From NCBI RefSeq assembly GCF_902459535.1, contig NZ_LR699554.1, forward strand, positions 1,116,001 to 1,180,000: 64,000 nucleotides of DNA. The letters are read 5' to 3'. Positions within the stretch are counted from its first letter, which is position 1; the number at the start of each line of letters is the position of its first letter. The notes under the pieces are model-generated. The model made no database searches and was not told where the DNA came from. It was given only the letters and a program-made list of their open reading frames with translations. Origin of the DNA: Paraburkholderia dioscoreae (lineage in GTDB: Bacteria; Pseudomonadota; Gammaproteobacteria; Burkholderiales; Burkholderiaceae). Below are positions 1-10,198 of the stretch, piece after piece. Made by a program: the position numbers and the translations under genes.

Positions 1-155
1 ATCGCGTAGTAAGCCGAATCGACTTCGACCAGCGGGAACTGCGACGCGTAAAAGTGCAGACGTGCTTCGGCGCTGCTGCTGCCGCGCGGATAAAAGCGCT
101 TGCAGGCAACCAGCGTCCTGTCGGTCCAGCCTGCGGTGCCGCATCGAATGTTCAT
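1..155 (-). CDS. DUF72 family protein, N-terminal part (runs off left edge)
   Basis: The minus strand opens at an ATG (153-155) and stays open for 51 codons to the window edge. The peptide starts MNIRCGTAGW and later has QFPLVEVDSAYYA, the characteristic start of DUF72 (YecE-like) proteins, which adopt a TIM-barrel fold and have no firmly established reaction. Only the first two strands of the barrel are present. It diverges from the DUF2252 gene at 407. The family call rests on these two conserved blocks only. Confidence 0.8.
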   Translation of the reverse strand, partial: MNIRCGTAGWTDRTLVACKRFYPRGSSSAEARLHFYASQFPLVEVDSAYYA

Positions 156-406
156 CGGCGAACTCGGGTGGAAGGTGTCGCGTCGGCGGGCCAGGACGCC
201 GCTTCGGTTATGCCGGTCAATGTCCGGCAACGCAGGCCCGCGTCGCCCGCTCAGGACAGCGACAATTGTAGGTCACAACGCCGGCCCGGTGTCAGATCAC
301 CACAGGCCCGAATCCTGCTCATACCGCTTGTTCGCGTGCGCCACCGGGCGCATCGTGGGGCTCGGCACCACGCACAATTCGAACGTCGATCAACGCGGAC
401 CACACA

Positions 407-1639
407 ATGGCGAAGAAAAACCTTACACGAAACAAGCTGCCCAAACCGGACGCGCGCCAGGCGCTTCTGGTTACGCGCCGCAATGCGAGAATGGCGCGCT
501 CGGCGCATGCGTATGTACGCGGCAATACCAGCAAGTTCTACGAATGGCTGGATGGCATTGAAGGCCATGCGTTACCGGAGGGGCCGGCCATCTGGATCTG
601 CGGCGATTGCCACACCGGCAATCTCGGACCCGTGGCAGACGCGCAAGGGCGCGTCGAGATCCAGATCCGCGATCTGGATCAGACCGTGATCGGCAATCCG
701 GCCCATGACCTGATTCGCCTCGGCCTGTCGCTGGCGACAGCCGCGCGCGGGTCGGACCTGCCGGGCGTGACGACCGTCAGCATGATGGAAGCGCTGGCGG
801 AGGGCTACGAACTCGCCTTCGACGAAGCGGCGGGCAACGCCGACATCCGCGCGGAAAAGCCCGAGGCGGTGCGGGTGGTCATGAAGGAAGCGGTGCGCCG
901 GTCGTGGCGTCATCTGGCCGAGGAGCGTATCGAGGATCTCGAGCCGAGCATTCCGCTCGGCCCGCGCTTCTGGCCGCTGGCGAAGAGCGAGCGGCGCGAG
1001 ATCGAATCGCTGTTCGAGAAGGGCTCGCTGGCGCGGCTCGCCACGGTGCTGCGCGGCGTCGGCGACGAGGCCGACGTGGAAGTGCTCGACGCCGCTTACT
1101 GGGTGAAAGGATGCAGCTCGCTCGGCCGGTTGCGCTATGCGGTACTGCTTGACATCGACGGCGCCGCGGCGGAAGGCGATGACCTGTGCCTGATGGATAT
1201 CAAGGAAGCCGTGCAGGCCGCCGCGCCGCGCTATGCCGGCGTGCGGATGCCGCGCGATAACGCCGAACGGGTGGTGGAGGGCGCGCGGCATCTGTCGCCG
1301 TCGCTCGGCGAGCGGATGCGGGCGGCGCGGCTCGCGGATCGCGCCGTCGTGATTCGCGAACTGCTGCCGCAGGACATGAAGCTGACAATCGAGCAACTGA
1401 CCCGCGACGAAGCCACCAAGGCGGCGCGCTTCCTGGCGATGGTGGTCGGCCGGGCGCATGCGCGGCAAATGGATAGCGCCGAGCGCAAGGCCTGGCTCAC
1501 CGAACTGCGCAGAAACCGTTCGAAGACCCTCGACGCGCCAGGGTGGCTATGGAAAGGCATCGTGGAACTGGTGAGCAGCCACGCCGCCGGCTATCTGGAA
1601 CATTGCCGGCGATACGCGACCGGGCGCGATAGCGGCTGA
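407..1639 (+). CDS. DUF2252 family protein
   Basis: A 410-residue protein of the uncharacterised DUF2252 family, at the usual length for that family. It has the diagnostic blocks: WICGDCHTGNLG near residues 63-74 (matching the family's GDxHxxN motif) and IRDLDQTVIGNPAHDLIRL near residues 87-105 (family pattern D-x-D-x(n)-G-P-x-x-D-L). These resemble the catalytic loop and metal-binding aspartate of aminoglycoside-phosphotransferase-like kinases, so a kinase-like fold is plausible, but no substrate is known. No signal peptide or membrane segment is visible. The start chosen is the ATG just after a weak purine stretch. It is a single-gene unit; the convergent bcsC ends 67 bases downstream. Confidence 0.88.
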   Translation: MAKKNLTRNKLPKPDARQALLVTRRNARMARSAHAYVRGNTSKFYEWLDGIEGHALPEGPAIWICGDCHTGNLGPVADAQGRVEIQIRDLDQTVIGNPAHDLIRLGLSLATAARGSDLPGVTTVSMMEALAEGYELAFDEAAGNADIRAEKPEAVRVVMKEAVRRSWRHLAEERIEDLEPSIPLGPRFWPLAKSERREIESLFEKGSLARLATVLRGVGDEADVEVLDAAYWVKGCSSLGRLRYAVLLDIDGAAAEGDDLCLMDIKEAVQAAAPRYAGVRMPRDNAERVVEGARHLSPSLGERMRAARLADRAVVIRELLPQDMKLTIEQLTRDEATKAARFLAMVVGRAHARQMDSAERKAWLTELRRNRSKTLDAPGWLWKGIVELVSSHAAGYLEHCRRYATGRDSG

Positions 1640-1705
1640 CGCGTTGTGCTTCTGCCCGCGGCGGCAACCTGAGCCGGGGCGCCGCCGGTGCCCCGCACCC
1701 GAACG

Positions 1706-4700
1706 TCAGTTCGACAACGACAGATAAGGCGAAGTGAGCGGCGCGGGCGGGAACGGCTGCAAGCCCGTCTGCTTGCTGAAGCTGTACCTCACATAAACCG
1801 CCGCGAGCCACTCGCGATATTCATAAGCATTGCCGAGCGAAGCAGTCGCTCCGAACGCCAGTTGCGGCGCCAGTTGATATTCGCCCACCGCGCTGAGCGA
1901 ATACGACACGCCGGTTTTGCTCTGGCCCGGATACACCGCGCCGCCATCGACTCCGGTGCCGACGAAACCCGCATTCGCCGCCGCCGAACTCTGTCGGTTG
2001 GAACCGTCGTTGAGCGGGAAGTAGTTCGACGAATCCTGGCGGTAGTGCTGCACGCCGATCGAGCCTTTCACGTCGTACGTGAACGCGCCGTTGCGGCCGG
2101 TCCATTCGACCGGCAAGTTCAGGATCACGTATTGTTGCGGGCTGAAATAGCCGCCCTGGCCATACGTGAAGTACGACAGGTTCTTGTCGTAGCGCATCAG
2201 CGTGGTATTCACGCCGACAGTGAGGGTCTGGTCGGCGTCTTTCAGCAGGCGCGTATAGACCCCGCCGCCGCCCTTGACGGCGGTATTGCTCGGCACGTTG
2301 GTGCCGTCGAAATACTGGAACGCCGCGTTCACATACAGGCCGCTCGTGCCGTCGTCCCATGCGAGGCTGCCGAGACCGCCGTTCGAGGTGACGCCGCCCC
2401 ATTCGAGACCGGAACCGGCATCGCGCGCGCCGGCGTAGGACAACAAACTGTCGGTGACCGCGCGCCGTGCAATGGCGAGCGAATACGACACCTTGTCGGT
2501 GATGCCGCCGTTGTACTGCGCGCCGCCCACGATGTTGGTCTCGCGGAAACCGATCGGCGTCACGCCGATATCGCCGCTGAGCTGGCGACCTTCATAGCCG
2601 ACTGAGAGACCCACGCCGCTCGCCGTCTGGCTGCCATAGGTGTTGTTGCCCGCGATAGCCGCGGTTTCCGACGTGCTGTTCGACAGGCCGGAGCCGAAGC
2701 GCGCGAGCGTGGAGACGTTGCCGGCGGCGCTGCCGGCATCTAGCGTGACAGGTGTTGCCGTGACGACGACGTGGCCGTTGCCCGCCCTGATGCGCCCCTG
2801 GATCGGCGCTTCGATATCCGTGAGGTTGGACAGGCCGTCCTCGCCGCTGCGGTTACGGAATACGATGCCGCCGGAGATCGAGCTCGACTGCTCGCGATTG
2901 ACCTGCGCCAGTTCTTCGGCGACGCCGAGCGTTTGCGCGCTTGCCACGTTCGAGGGCGCATACGTGTTGCCGTTGCCGCCGCCGTTCGCGCCCGGTTGCG
3001 CCGGATAGTACGGTTGCGCATAACCGGTGGGCGGCTGCGGAATGTACGGCTGCTGTTGTGCGTAATAGCCCGGATACGAGCCTTGATTCGCGTAGCCCTG
3101 CTGCTGCGGCGGATACGGTTGATAAGGTTGCTGCGGGTAGCCCTGCTGTTGCTGCTGCGCATACGCCGGCTGGCCGTAGTAAGCCTGCTGTTGCTGCGGA
3201 TAGCCTTGCTGCTGCCCATACGGCGCCTGCGCATAGGCGGGCGCGTTGCGACTGTTCTTCGACGCGCTTTGCTTCTTGCCGGCCGGACGTTTCGTGCTCG
3301 CGCCAGGTGCGCCATAAGGCTGCTGTTGCATCGAGCCGGCGTTGGCTTGCGCTTCGCGCGCGGCCGGCGACATCGGCCAGGGCGTGGCGGCATAGCCATC
3401 CGGCGCACCGTATTGCGCCTGCTGCGGATAGGGTGCTTGCGCTTGCGGATAAGGCGCCTGCTGCGGATAAGCCGGGTTGTATTGCGGAGCCTGCTGCATC
3501 GGCGGCATCTGCGCCTGCGGTTGCATCGACGGCTGGCCCTGGCCGGGATAGGGCTGCAACGGCGCGCCCGACTGGCTCGATCCGTAGGCTTCCTGACCAT
3601 AGCCGCCCGAGTCGGCGCCCTGACGCGGCGCGTTATACGGAAGGGCGGCGGGCGCGCGGTTCGGCGCGTAAGGCTGCGCGGGCGCCGTATAAGGCGCGAC
3701 GTAAGGCGCGGGTTGCGTAGGCGGCGGATAGTTCGGCACGGTCTGTGTCGGCAAGGAAGACTGCGAATACGGAAGCGAGGCGCGCGCGGCATTGTAGCTG
3801 CCGCCCGCAAGCGCGGCGTTGTCGGCGTCGGTCGGCGTGACCGTGGCGGTCTTGCCCTCGAAAGGATTGGTGCCCGGCAGCGGTGTCGCGCCGATCCGGC
3901 GCATCGCCACTTCCCAGCCGCGCGGCACGTTGCTCGCCGGGTTGCGCGGGGCGTTGGCCATCAGCGGCGTGTTGGCGGCCACGAGCGAACGTTGCAGATA
4001 AGTCGACGCGAGCGACAGTTTACCCTCCGCGCGATACATGCGGCCGACCGTGGCGAGCACGCCGGGATCGCCGGGGGCCGCGTTCAAGGCCTGCGTGGCG
4101 AGCGACTCGGCGTAGCTGAACTGTTTCGCGCCGGCCGCGGCGGAAATCGTCGCCTGCAGCAGGTTTAGATCGTCGGGCTTGCGTTGCAGCGCGACGCGAT
4201 AGCTGGTCACCGCGTTGCGATCGTCGCCGGCGGTCGAATAGAGCCGGCCAAGCGCCGCTTGCAGATCGGGATTGTCGGGCATGGCCGCGAGCCACGGCGC
4301 GATCACGTCGTAGGCGCCGGCGAGGTCGCCGCGCTGACGCACCGCGTCGCATTGCTTGATGACGATGCCGAGATTCAAATTGCCGAAGTCGGTGCGTTGC
4401 TGCGGCGTCAATTGCATCGACGCGAGCCGGCGCATCACCATGCCGAGTTCGGCTTCCTGCTGGGTGGCCGACAGAATGCCCGCGTATTGCAGCAGCAGAT
4501 CGGTGTTGCCGGGCGCCGCGTTCATGGCGGCGCGCACGAGTCCTAGCGCGCGGTTCGGGTCGCCGGCCTGCTGGTAAGCGGCGGCGATCACGCCGATCAG
4601 TTCGGGACTGTTGCCCGCAACCGGCTCCGCCGCGTGCAGCGTGGCGAGCGCCTGTTGCGTCTGGCCGGTGCGCGCCATCCGCGTGGCGAGATCGGCTTGC

Positions 4701-6469
4701 TGATGCACCCACAAGCGGTGCTGCAAAGTGGTCATCGCGTCGGTGCGCTGCGCGACCGGAATGCGGTCCAGTTGCGCGAGACCCGTCGACCAGTCCTGCG
4801 TTTCCGCCGACAGCAACGCGCTCGCGTACAGCGCGTCGGTCATGTCGGGATGCGCGGCGAGCAGGCCGTCCATCATGCTGCGCGCATTGGCGACCGCGCC
4901 CTGGCGCACGTAGATGCGCGCGAGGTCGAGACGCAGCCACGGGTCGTCGGGCGTGTTCAGCAGCGCGTCTTCGAAGAGGCTGCGCGCGCTGCCGAGATCG
5001 CCGCGCGCTTCGGCCGCGCGCGCCTGCGCCGCCTGCGCTTCGCCACGCAGACGGTTGATGCCGCCGGCCTTCGACTGCTGTTCGGTGTTCAACTGATTGG
5101 CGAACTGCAGCGCCTCGTCGCCACGGCCTTGCGCGGCGAGCGCGCCGACCAGGCCGCGCACCGCGTCGGGATTGTCGGCCTGACGGCGCAGCGCCATGCG
5201 GTACGCCTGCTCGGCGCCGACCGGGTCGCCGTTGGCGAGCAGCATTTCGCCGAGCAGGACCTGCGCAGTGACGTCGGACGGATTCAGCGCGATCGCGCGC
5301 TCGAACAGCGACTTCGCCTTCGCGAACTCGCCGTTGCTGCGCGCGCCGATCGCGTCGCTCGTATAGGTCCAGTAGGTCGCGCTGTCGAGCGCGGTTTTCC
5401 AGCGCGCCGGATTGCCGTTGCGCGACGCGCGCTCCAGATCGTTGCGGGCTTCGGCGAAACGCTCCTGCTTCAATGCGGCGATGCCCATGCCGCCGAGCGC
5501 GTCGGCGTCGTTCGGGCTGGTGGCCAGCACGGAGGAAAACTTCGCGCGCGCCGTTGCCACGTCGTTGCGATCGAGCGCGGCGAAGCCGTCGGCGATGGTG
5601 CGGCCGCGCGCGTCGACCGCGGCGTTTTCCTGCGCGCGAGTGCGGGCCGTGCTGTCCTGCTGCACCATCGAATCGAAGCGCGCCTTGACCGCGGCGTCGT
5701 CCGTCGCGGTTTGCAGATAGGCCTGATAGAGCGCGGCGTCGGAGGGTCGCGCGTCCAGCCACAAGAGCGCCTGACGCCAGCTCTTTTTCGCCGACGCGCC
5801 CACCGTGCTGTCACCCGCGAGTTTTTGCAGCCGCGCAATGCCGTCGCGGCGCGTCACGTCGCGATAGGTCAGATGCTGCGCGTAGGCGAGGGCGTAACGC
5901 GGGTCGTCGGGGTTGTCGCGCGCGAGCTGTTCGAGGCCGCGGCGCGCCTGGTCCCAGCCCTGCGGCGTGGCGGAGAGCGCCTGGTAGTATTCGAGCTGCA
6001 ATTCGGGCGTGGCCGGTTTGCCGTTCAACGCACGCTGATATTCCTGCACGGCGCTCGCGCTCTGGCCGCTTTGCGCGAGCCGCCGCGCGTCGTTCACGCT
6101 CTGGTCGCGCAGGCTCGATTCGCCGAGGCGCCGGCCGAGTTCATCCAGATTCGGATAGTTCGGCGCGACCGCCTTCAGGCGAGCCAGATATTGCTGCGCG
6201 CCTGCGCCGTCTTTCCGGTCGGCGAGCACCATGCCCATGCCGAAGAGCGCATCCGGTTGTTTGGGATCGATCCGCAGCACTTTCTGCCACGCCTGCTCGG
6301 CGAGGTCGCCGCGCTGATGCGATTGCCAGTACTTGCCCTGATCGATCAGCACGTTCAGCGGATCTTTCGACGCCTGCGCCAACGCATCGGGCGAAGCCGT
6401 CGCTACGCAACAGACGGCCGTGAGACTCAGCGCGAGGCGCAATGACAACGCGAGGGCGCTCAATCGCAT
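1706..6469 (-). CDS. bcsC: Cellulose synthase outer-membrane subunit BcsC
   Basis: A 1587-residue outer-membrane secretin-like protein that lets the glucan cross the outer membrane. It has a signal peptide (residues 1-32, ending SPDALAQA). About 800 residues of TPR repeats follow, with recurring A-x(2)-G-x(2)-A and P-(D/N)-(D/N)-P patterns, for periplasmic contacts. Next is an unusual stretch at residues ~911-1170 rich in Pro, Tyr and Gln, then the conserved C-terminal BcsC beta-barrel (~1190-1570). I placed the start at 6469 because the peptide there begins with a good signal sequence, although the frame is open further upstream inside bcsZ. It overlaps the end of bcsZ by 10 bases, implying translational coupling. 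The protein is longer than E. coli BcsC (about 1150 residues), largely because of extra TPRs and the low-complexity insert. Confidence 0.95.
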   Translation of the reverse strand: MRLSALALSLRLALSLTAVCCVATASPDALAQASKDPLNVLIDQGKYWQSHQRGDLAEQAWQKVLRIDPKQPDALFGMGMVLADRKDGAGAQQYLARLKAVAPNYPNLDELGRRLGESSLRDQSVNDARRLAQSGQSASAVQEYQRALNGKPATPELQLEYYQALSATPQGWDQARRGLEQLARDNPDDPRYALAYAQHLTYRDVTRRDGIARLQKLAGDSTVGASAKKSWRQALLWLDARPSDAALYQAYLQTATDDAAVKARFDSMVQQDSTARTRAQENAAVDARGRTIADGFAALDRNDVATARAKFSSVLATSPNDADALGGMGIAALKQERFAEARNDLERASRNGNPARWKTALDSATYWTYTSDAIGARSNGEFAKAKSLFERAIALNPSDVTAQVLLGEMLLANGDPVGAEQAYRMALRRQADNPDAVRGLVGALAAQGRGDEALQFANQLNTEQQSKAGGINRLRGEAQAAQARAAEARGDLGSARSLFEDALLNTPDDPWLRLDLARIYVRQGAVANARSMMDGLLAAHPDMTDALYASALLSAETQDWSTGLAQLDRIPVAQRTDAMTTLQHRLWVHQQADLATRMARTGQTQQALATLHAAEPVAGNSPELIGVIAAAYQQAGDPNRALGLVRAAMNAAPGNTDLLLQYAGILSATQQEAELGMVMRRLASMQLTPQQRTDFGNLNLGIVIKQCDAVRQRGDLAGAYDVIAPWLAAMPDNPDLQAALGRLYSTAGDDRNAVTSYRVALQRKPDDLNLLQATISAAAGAKQFSYAESLATQALNAAPGDPGVLATVGRMYRAEGKLSLASTYLQRSLVAANTPLMANAPRNPASNVPRGWEVAMRRIGATPLPGTNPFEGKTATVTPTDADNAALAGGSYNAARASLPYSQSSLPTQTVPNYPPPTQPAPYVAPYTAPAQPYAPNRAPAALPYNAPRQGADSGGYGQEAYGSSQSGAPLQPYPGQGQPSMQPQAQMPPMQQAPQYNPAYPQQAPYPQAQAPYPQQAQYGAPDGYAATPWPMSPAAREAQANAGSMQQQPYGAPGASTKRPAGKKQSASKNSRNAPAYAQAPYGQQQGYPQQQQAYYGQPAYAQQQQQGYPQQPYQPYPPQQQGYANQGSYPGYYAQQQPYIPQPPTGYAQPYYPAQPGANGGGNGNTYAPSNVASAQTLGVAEELAQVNREQSSSISGGIVFRNRSGEDGLSNLTDIEAPIQGRIRAGNGHVVVTATPVTLDAGSAAGNVSTLARFGSGLSNSTSETAAIAGNNTYGSQTASGVGLSVGYEGRQLSGDIGVTPIGFRETNIVGGAQYNGGITDKVSYSLAIARRAVTDSLLSYAGARDAGSGLEWGGVTSNGGLGSLAWDDGTSGLYVNAAFQYFDGTNVPSNTAVKGGGGVYTRLLKDADQTLTVGVNTTLMRYDKNLSYFTYGQGGYFSPQQYVILNLPVEWTGRNGAFTYDVKGSIGVQHYRQDSSNYFPLNDGSNRQSSAAANAGFVGTGVDGGAVYPGQSKTGVSYSLSAVGEYQLAPQLAFGATASLGNAYEYREWLAAVYVRYSFSKQTGLQPFPPAPLTSPYLSLSN

Positions 6470-7641
6470 GCGTTTCTCCAGCTCGGCACGAGACGTCCGG
6501 CTTCGTCGAAACGATAGCGGCCGTCGATAAAACCCGTGCCGAACAAGCCCAGCACACGATCGTAGTAAACCGGTTCGCGGCCCGGCACGGCGGCGTCGAG
6601 CGCGGCCAGATGCGTGCGCGCGAGGCCGAGGCCGTGCTCGTCGCCGAGCGCCTTGAAGTACGGCGCGAGCGCGCCCCAGTAGCTGAGCGGTCCTTCGCCG
6701 CTGGCCGCGCCGGTGGTCGCAGAAACCTTCTCGGGCGGAATGCCGGTTTGCGCGACGCGCGCGCGCATGCCGCCGAGCGCCGCGAGCCACGGTTTGGCGA
6801 GCGGATCGGCGGGCGAGGCGAGACCGGCCCACAGATAGACGCGGATCGCGTCGTAGCTGCCGGTGTCGCCGTTTTTCGGATCGACCACGAACTGGCCGTT
6901 TTGCCAGGCTGCCCAGTCCGGCGCGAAGCCTTGCGGCGCGGTGGTCCTGATCAGCCTGTAGGCGCTGTCGGCGAGCTTGCCCCACGGACCGTTCGGCATC
7001 TCGTGTGCGAGCGCGCGCAATACCGGCAGCGGCAGATAGCTCGGATTAAGGCGCGTCACGCCGCCGTTTTTGAAGCCTTGCGGTCCGGGCAGCAGCATCG
7101 GCCCGACGCCCGGCAACGTGGTCATTTCCTGCCGCGCGATCTGCGCGGCCAGCGCTTCGCCCAGTTGCGTATAACCCGCTTCGTGCCACAGGCGGCCCGC
7201 TTGCAGCAGATCGTAGGCGATCCACAGGTCGGAGTCGGACGCGGAATTCGGATCGAGCACGCCGTATGAGCCGTCTGCTTTTCTGCCCCATTGCCACGAC
7301 GGCAGCCGCATATTCTGCGCGTCGAACTGATTGCCCGCGAGATTGGTGCGGGTCCAGCCGAGCAGCCGGTCGAAGGTCGCGCGGTCGTTCGCGACCAGCG
7401 CGAAGAAGAGCGCGTACGACTGGCCTTCGGAGGTGGTTTGCTGCGTCGGCGTGGAGTAGTCGATCACGCGGCCGTCGGCCTGCACGAAGCGTTCGACGAA
7501 CGCGCGGTAGCCGCTCCAGTCGCCGCAGGCGCCGGGCGCAGCGGTAGTCTGCGCCACTTTGACCATATTGCCGAAACTCGCCGTCGCCGCCAGCCCGAGC
7601 GTCAGCGCCACGCCGATTGTCTTGTTGATTCGAACCCGCAT
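6460..7641 (-). CDS. bcsZ: Periplasmic endo-1,4-beta-glucanase BcsZ (GH8 cellulase)
   Basis: A 393-residue glycoside hydrolase family 8 enzyme that trims cellulose during export. It has an N-terminal signal peptide (residues ~1-30). The GH8 acid glutamate block TSEGQSYALFFAL places the catalytic Glu at residue 72. The conserved WQWG and DSDLWIAYDLL blocks follow. It lies between bcsB (10-base gap) and bcsC (10-base overlap) in the same operon. Length and motifs are as expected. Confidence 0.95.
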   Translation of the reverse strand: MRVRINKTIGVALTLGLAATASFGNMVKVAQTTAAPGACGDWSGYRAFVERFVQADGRVIDYSTPTQQTTSEGQSYALFFALVANDRATFDRLLGWTRTNLAGNQFDAQNMRLPSWQWGRKADGSYGVLDPNSASDSDLWIAYDLLQAGRLWHEAGYTQLGEALAAQIARQEMTTLPGVGPMLLPGPQGFKNGGVTRLNPSYLPLPVLRALAHEMPNGPWGKLADSAYRLIRTTAPQGFAPDWAAWQNGQFVVDPKNGDTGSYDAIRVYLWAGLASPADPLAKPWLAALGGMRARVAQTGIPPEKVSATTGAASGEGPLSYWGALAPYFKALGDEHGLGLARTHLAALDAAVPGREPVYYDRVLGLFGTGFIDGRYRFDEAGRLVPSWRNACD

Positions 7642-7651
7642 ATCAGTCCTG

Positions 7652-10195
7652 TCAGTCCTTCAGGCGGCGCGCGGCGATCGAGCGCAGCGTCCGGTAGAAC
7701 AGCCCCGCGATGATCAGCGCGGCGAGCACGCCGCCCAGCATCAACAGCAGCGGATGCGACGACAGCGCCCAGCGCAGATACTCCTGCGGCGACAGGTGGC
7801 CGACGTAATACGCATCGCCGTTCGAGGTGATGGTCACGGTGCGGCCGTGGATCACGGCCATCGCGCCTTGAATCCGCGGCAGCACGTCCGCGTCGAGGAG
7901 CGCGGCGGACAGGTCGGCGTCCGACTGGCCCGCCGCGCTCACCAGCGCGACGGCGCTGCGGTTCTTGTGCAGCGGCGACTCGAAACCGGTCAGCAGCGCG
8001 TCGCCGTTCGAACTCACCAGCGTGAGATCGGCGCGTGCGGGCGTGCGCTCGACGCCGCGTTCGCCATGCCACCAGTCTTCGAGCTTGAAGACGATGTCGG
8101 AGAGCTGGAAGGTGCGCGAATCGCCGTCGCTGGAGAACGGCATCGACTTGGCCCAGCGCTGCAGCAGCGGTTGCTTGCCCGGCGCGCCGAAAATCAGCAG
8201 GTCCTTGTCGGCGAACTTGTCGGCGTCGTCGGCGGTGCCGAGCGTCACGCCCGTCACCGGATAGCCGGTGGAGGTGCCCATGCGGCCCATCGTCAGCAGA
8301 TACAGGCTGTAGTCGCTCGAATCGGCGTCGTTCGGCAGGATCACGGCGGTCTCGGAGAGGTCCGCCATGCGTGTGAACGGGAAGCCGCTATTGGCGAACG
8401 CGGCCAGATCGGGCAACGCCATATAGTGCGGGAACGACGAGAGGTCGATAGTCGAGTTCGGATCGATCGCGCCGACCACGTTGTCGAGCAGACGTCCATG
8501 ACATTCGCCGGCGTTCGGAATGTCGTAGTAGAAGTGCAGGCGCACCTGGGTGCGCGGCGTCAGCAGCAGCGGCGGAATATGGATGGTGCGGCGCGCTTCG
8601 GCCGTCCTGTCCGGCAACACCTGGCCGAAATAATGGCTCAGCTCGAACACCGAGGCGGACTCGGCCGGAATCGGCAGCGCCTGCACGAAGCCGTTGTTCA
8701 CGCTCACGTTGAGCGAAGAACGGTCGCGCAGCGGACGCACCGTGTAGCGGTAGCGCAGATCGATCGGCGCGCCCTTGGTGTGCCACATGAACAGATCGGG
8801 CGGCACGCGCAGATTCACGTGCACAGCGTCGGCGTCGTAACCGGACATGGTCAGATCGCGCGGATCGGCGAGCTCGCCGAAACGTACCGGGCGGTTGGTG
8901 GGCAGCCAGTTCGGTGCGTCGTAAGGCTCGCGCGGCGCGAGTTCGTTCAGCTGCGTGATCGTCGCGCTCTGGCCCGTCAGGGTGTTCTGGCCGATGCCGA
9001 GCGACTTCGCGGCGGTTTTCAGTTCCGCCTCGGTGCGCCCGAGCACGAGCAGCAGCTTGCCGCGCGCCGGCGCGTCGCGATCGACCACCGCGATGGTCGG
9101 CCCGGAGATCGCCGGAATGTTGACGCCGGCCGGGCGTTGATCCGAAGTGGCGAACACGACGGCATTGCCCGACAGCGGCGCATTGTCCAGTTGCGCCGGA
9201 AACACCGCGCCGCGATAACCGGCGAGCGCGCCGAACCACGACGCCACGATGCCGCCCGCTTCGAGCGTGCCGTTGCCCGGCTTTTGCGGGAACACGAACG
9301 GCAACTCGAGACGGCGCACGTCGCGGCGGTCGAAGAACGGCTGCGGCAACGCCGCCAGATCCGGCTTGCTGGCGAGCGACGCATAAGTCAGATCGAGCGA
9401 ACTGGCATTGCTGACGGTGGCCCACAGCGCGGAGTTCGCCGGGTCTTCGCAACTCGTCGTGTAATGGCCGATCAACTGCACGTTCAGATGGTTGAACTCG
9501 GTGATGAAGCGCGGATCGATCGAGACGTCGCGCGCTACCAGCATGCCGGCCTGTTCGTGCGGCACGGGTAGGGTGGCGGCGACTTCGCCGTTCACCAGCA
9601 CCTTGAGCTGCGAGATATTCGAAAGCAGCGCGGGCGAGTAGCTGTACACCAGATGCAGGACCGCGCCCGTCACCACTTCGTCGCCGCGCACGGAGAAGGC
9701 CACGCCGTTCTGGCCGTCGGTGCCGCGCAATTGCAGCGGGTCGAGCGCGCCGAGGTCGGCGAAGGTCAGCGTCTGACGGCGGCCGCCCGGCACCAGCGTG
9801 CCCGGCTCGGCGGTGGTCGGCGTCCTGATGCCCAACGCTTTCACCGACGACGCGGCGAGCGCCGGCGTCGGCGTTGCCAGTTGCGGCTGCGCGATCGCGT
9901 TCGGGTCGTAGGGCACGGCCGGGCTCGGCGCGGGCACGCTGCCCACGCCCGTCGCCACCTGGGCGGGTGCCGCGCTCTGGGCGGCGCCCGCCGCACCGGC
10001 GCCGCTGACCGCTGCCACGACTTCGGCCGCCGAGGCCAGCGGCGCAGCCAACGCCGTCTGCAACGCGAGCCAGCATGCGAGGCCGCGCATCAACCGTTGC
10101 GAGTTGCGGTGTCCATTGCGGCGCCCTTGCAATCCGGTCCCACTGCGCTCGTGATTCGAGCGTTCGATGTTGTCCTTCCCCATCCGGTTGCGCAT
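7652..10195 (-). CDS. bcsB: Cellulose synthase periplasmic subunit BcsB
   Basis: An 847-residue c-di-GMP-era cellulose synthase regulatory subunit that anchors to the inner membrane and guides the nascent glucan through the periplasm. Residues ~35-57 form a signal or anchor segment after a hydrophilic leader, and a translation start at the internal Met near residue 36 is also possible. The bulk is the periplasmic carbohydrate-binding region. The C-terminus has the single transmembrane helix (residues ~815-835) followed by a basic tail, which pairs with BcsA. Only 3 bases separate it from the bcsA stop. The N-terminal 100 residues are Ala/Pro-rich. Confidence 0.94.
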   Translation of the reverse strand: MRNRMGKDNIERSNHERSGTGLQGRRNGHRNSQRLMRGLACWLALQTALAAPLASAAEVVAAVSGAGAAGAAQSAAPAQVATGVGSVPAPSPAVPYDPNAIAQPQLATPTPALAASSVKALGIRTPTTAEPGTLVPGGRRQTLTFADLGALDPLQLRGTDGQNGVAFSVRGDEVVTGAVLHLVYSYSPALLSNISQLKVLVNGEVAATLPVPHEQAGMLVARDVSIDPRFITEFNHLNVQLIGHYTTSCEDPANSALWATVSNASSLDLTYASLASKPDLAALPQPFFDRRDVRRLELPFVFPQKPGNGTLEAGGIVASWFGALAGYRGAVFPAQLDNAPLSGNAVVFATSDQRPAGVNIPAISGPTIAVVDRDAPARGKLLLVLGRTEAELKTAAKSLGIGQNTLTGQSATITQLNELAPREPYDAPNWLPTNRPVRFGELADPRDLTMSGYDADAVHVNLRVPPDLFMWHTKGAPIDLRYRYTVRPLRDRSSLNVSVNNGFVQALPIPAESASVFELSHYFGQVLPDRTAEARRTIHIPPLLLTPRTQVRLHFYYDIPNAGECHGRLLDNVVGAIDPNSTIDLSSFPHYMALPDLAAFANSGFPFTRMADLSETAVILPNDADSSDYSLYLLTMGRMGTSTGYPVTGVTLGTADDADKFADKDLLIFGAPGKQPLLQRWAKSMPFSSDGDSRTFQLSDIVFKLEDWWHGERGVERTPARADLTLVSSNGDALLTGFESPLHKNRSAVALVSAAGQSDADLSAALLDADVLPRIQGAMAVIHGRTVTITSNGDAYYVGHLSPQEYLRWALSSHPLLLMLGGVLAALIIAGLFYRTLRSIAARRLKD

Positions 10196-10198
10196 AGA

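Noticed and set aside
4634..6445. 603-codon open frame antisense to bcsC
   Set aside because: GC-rich coding DNA often leaves long antisense frames; the peptide is Arg/Ala-rich without a recognisable domain, and bcsC on the other strand is certain.
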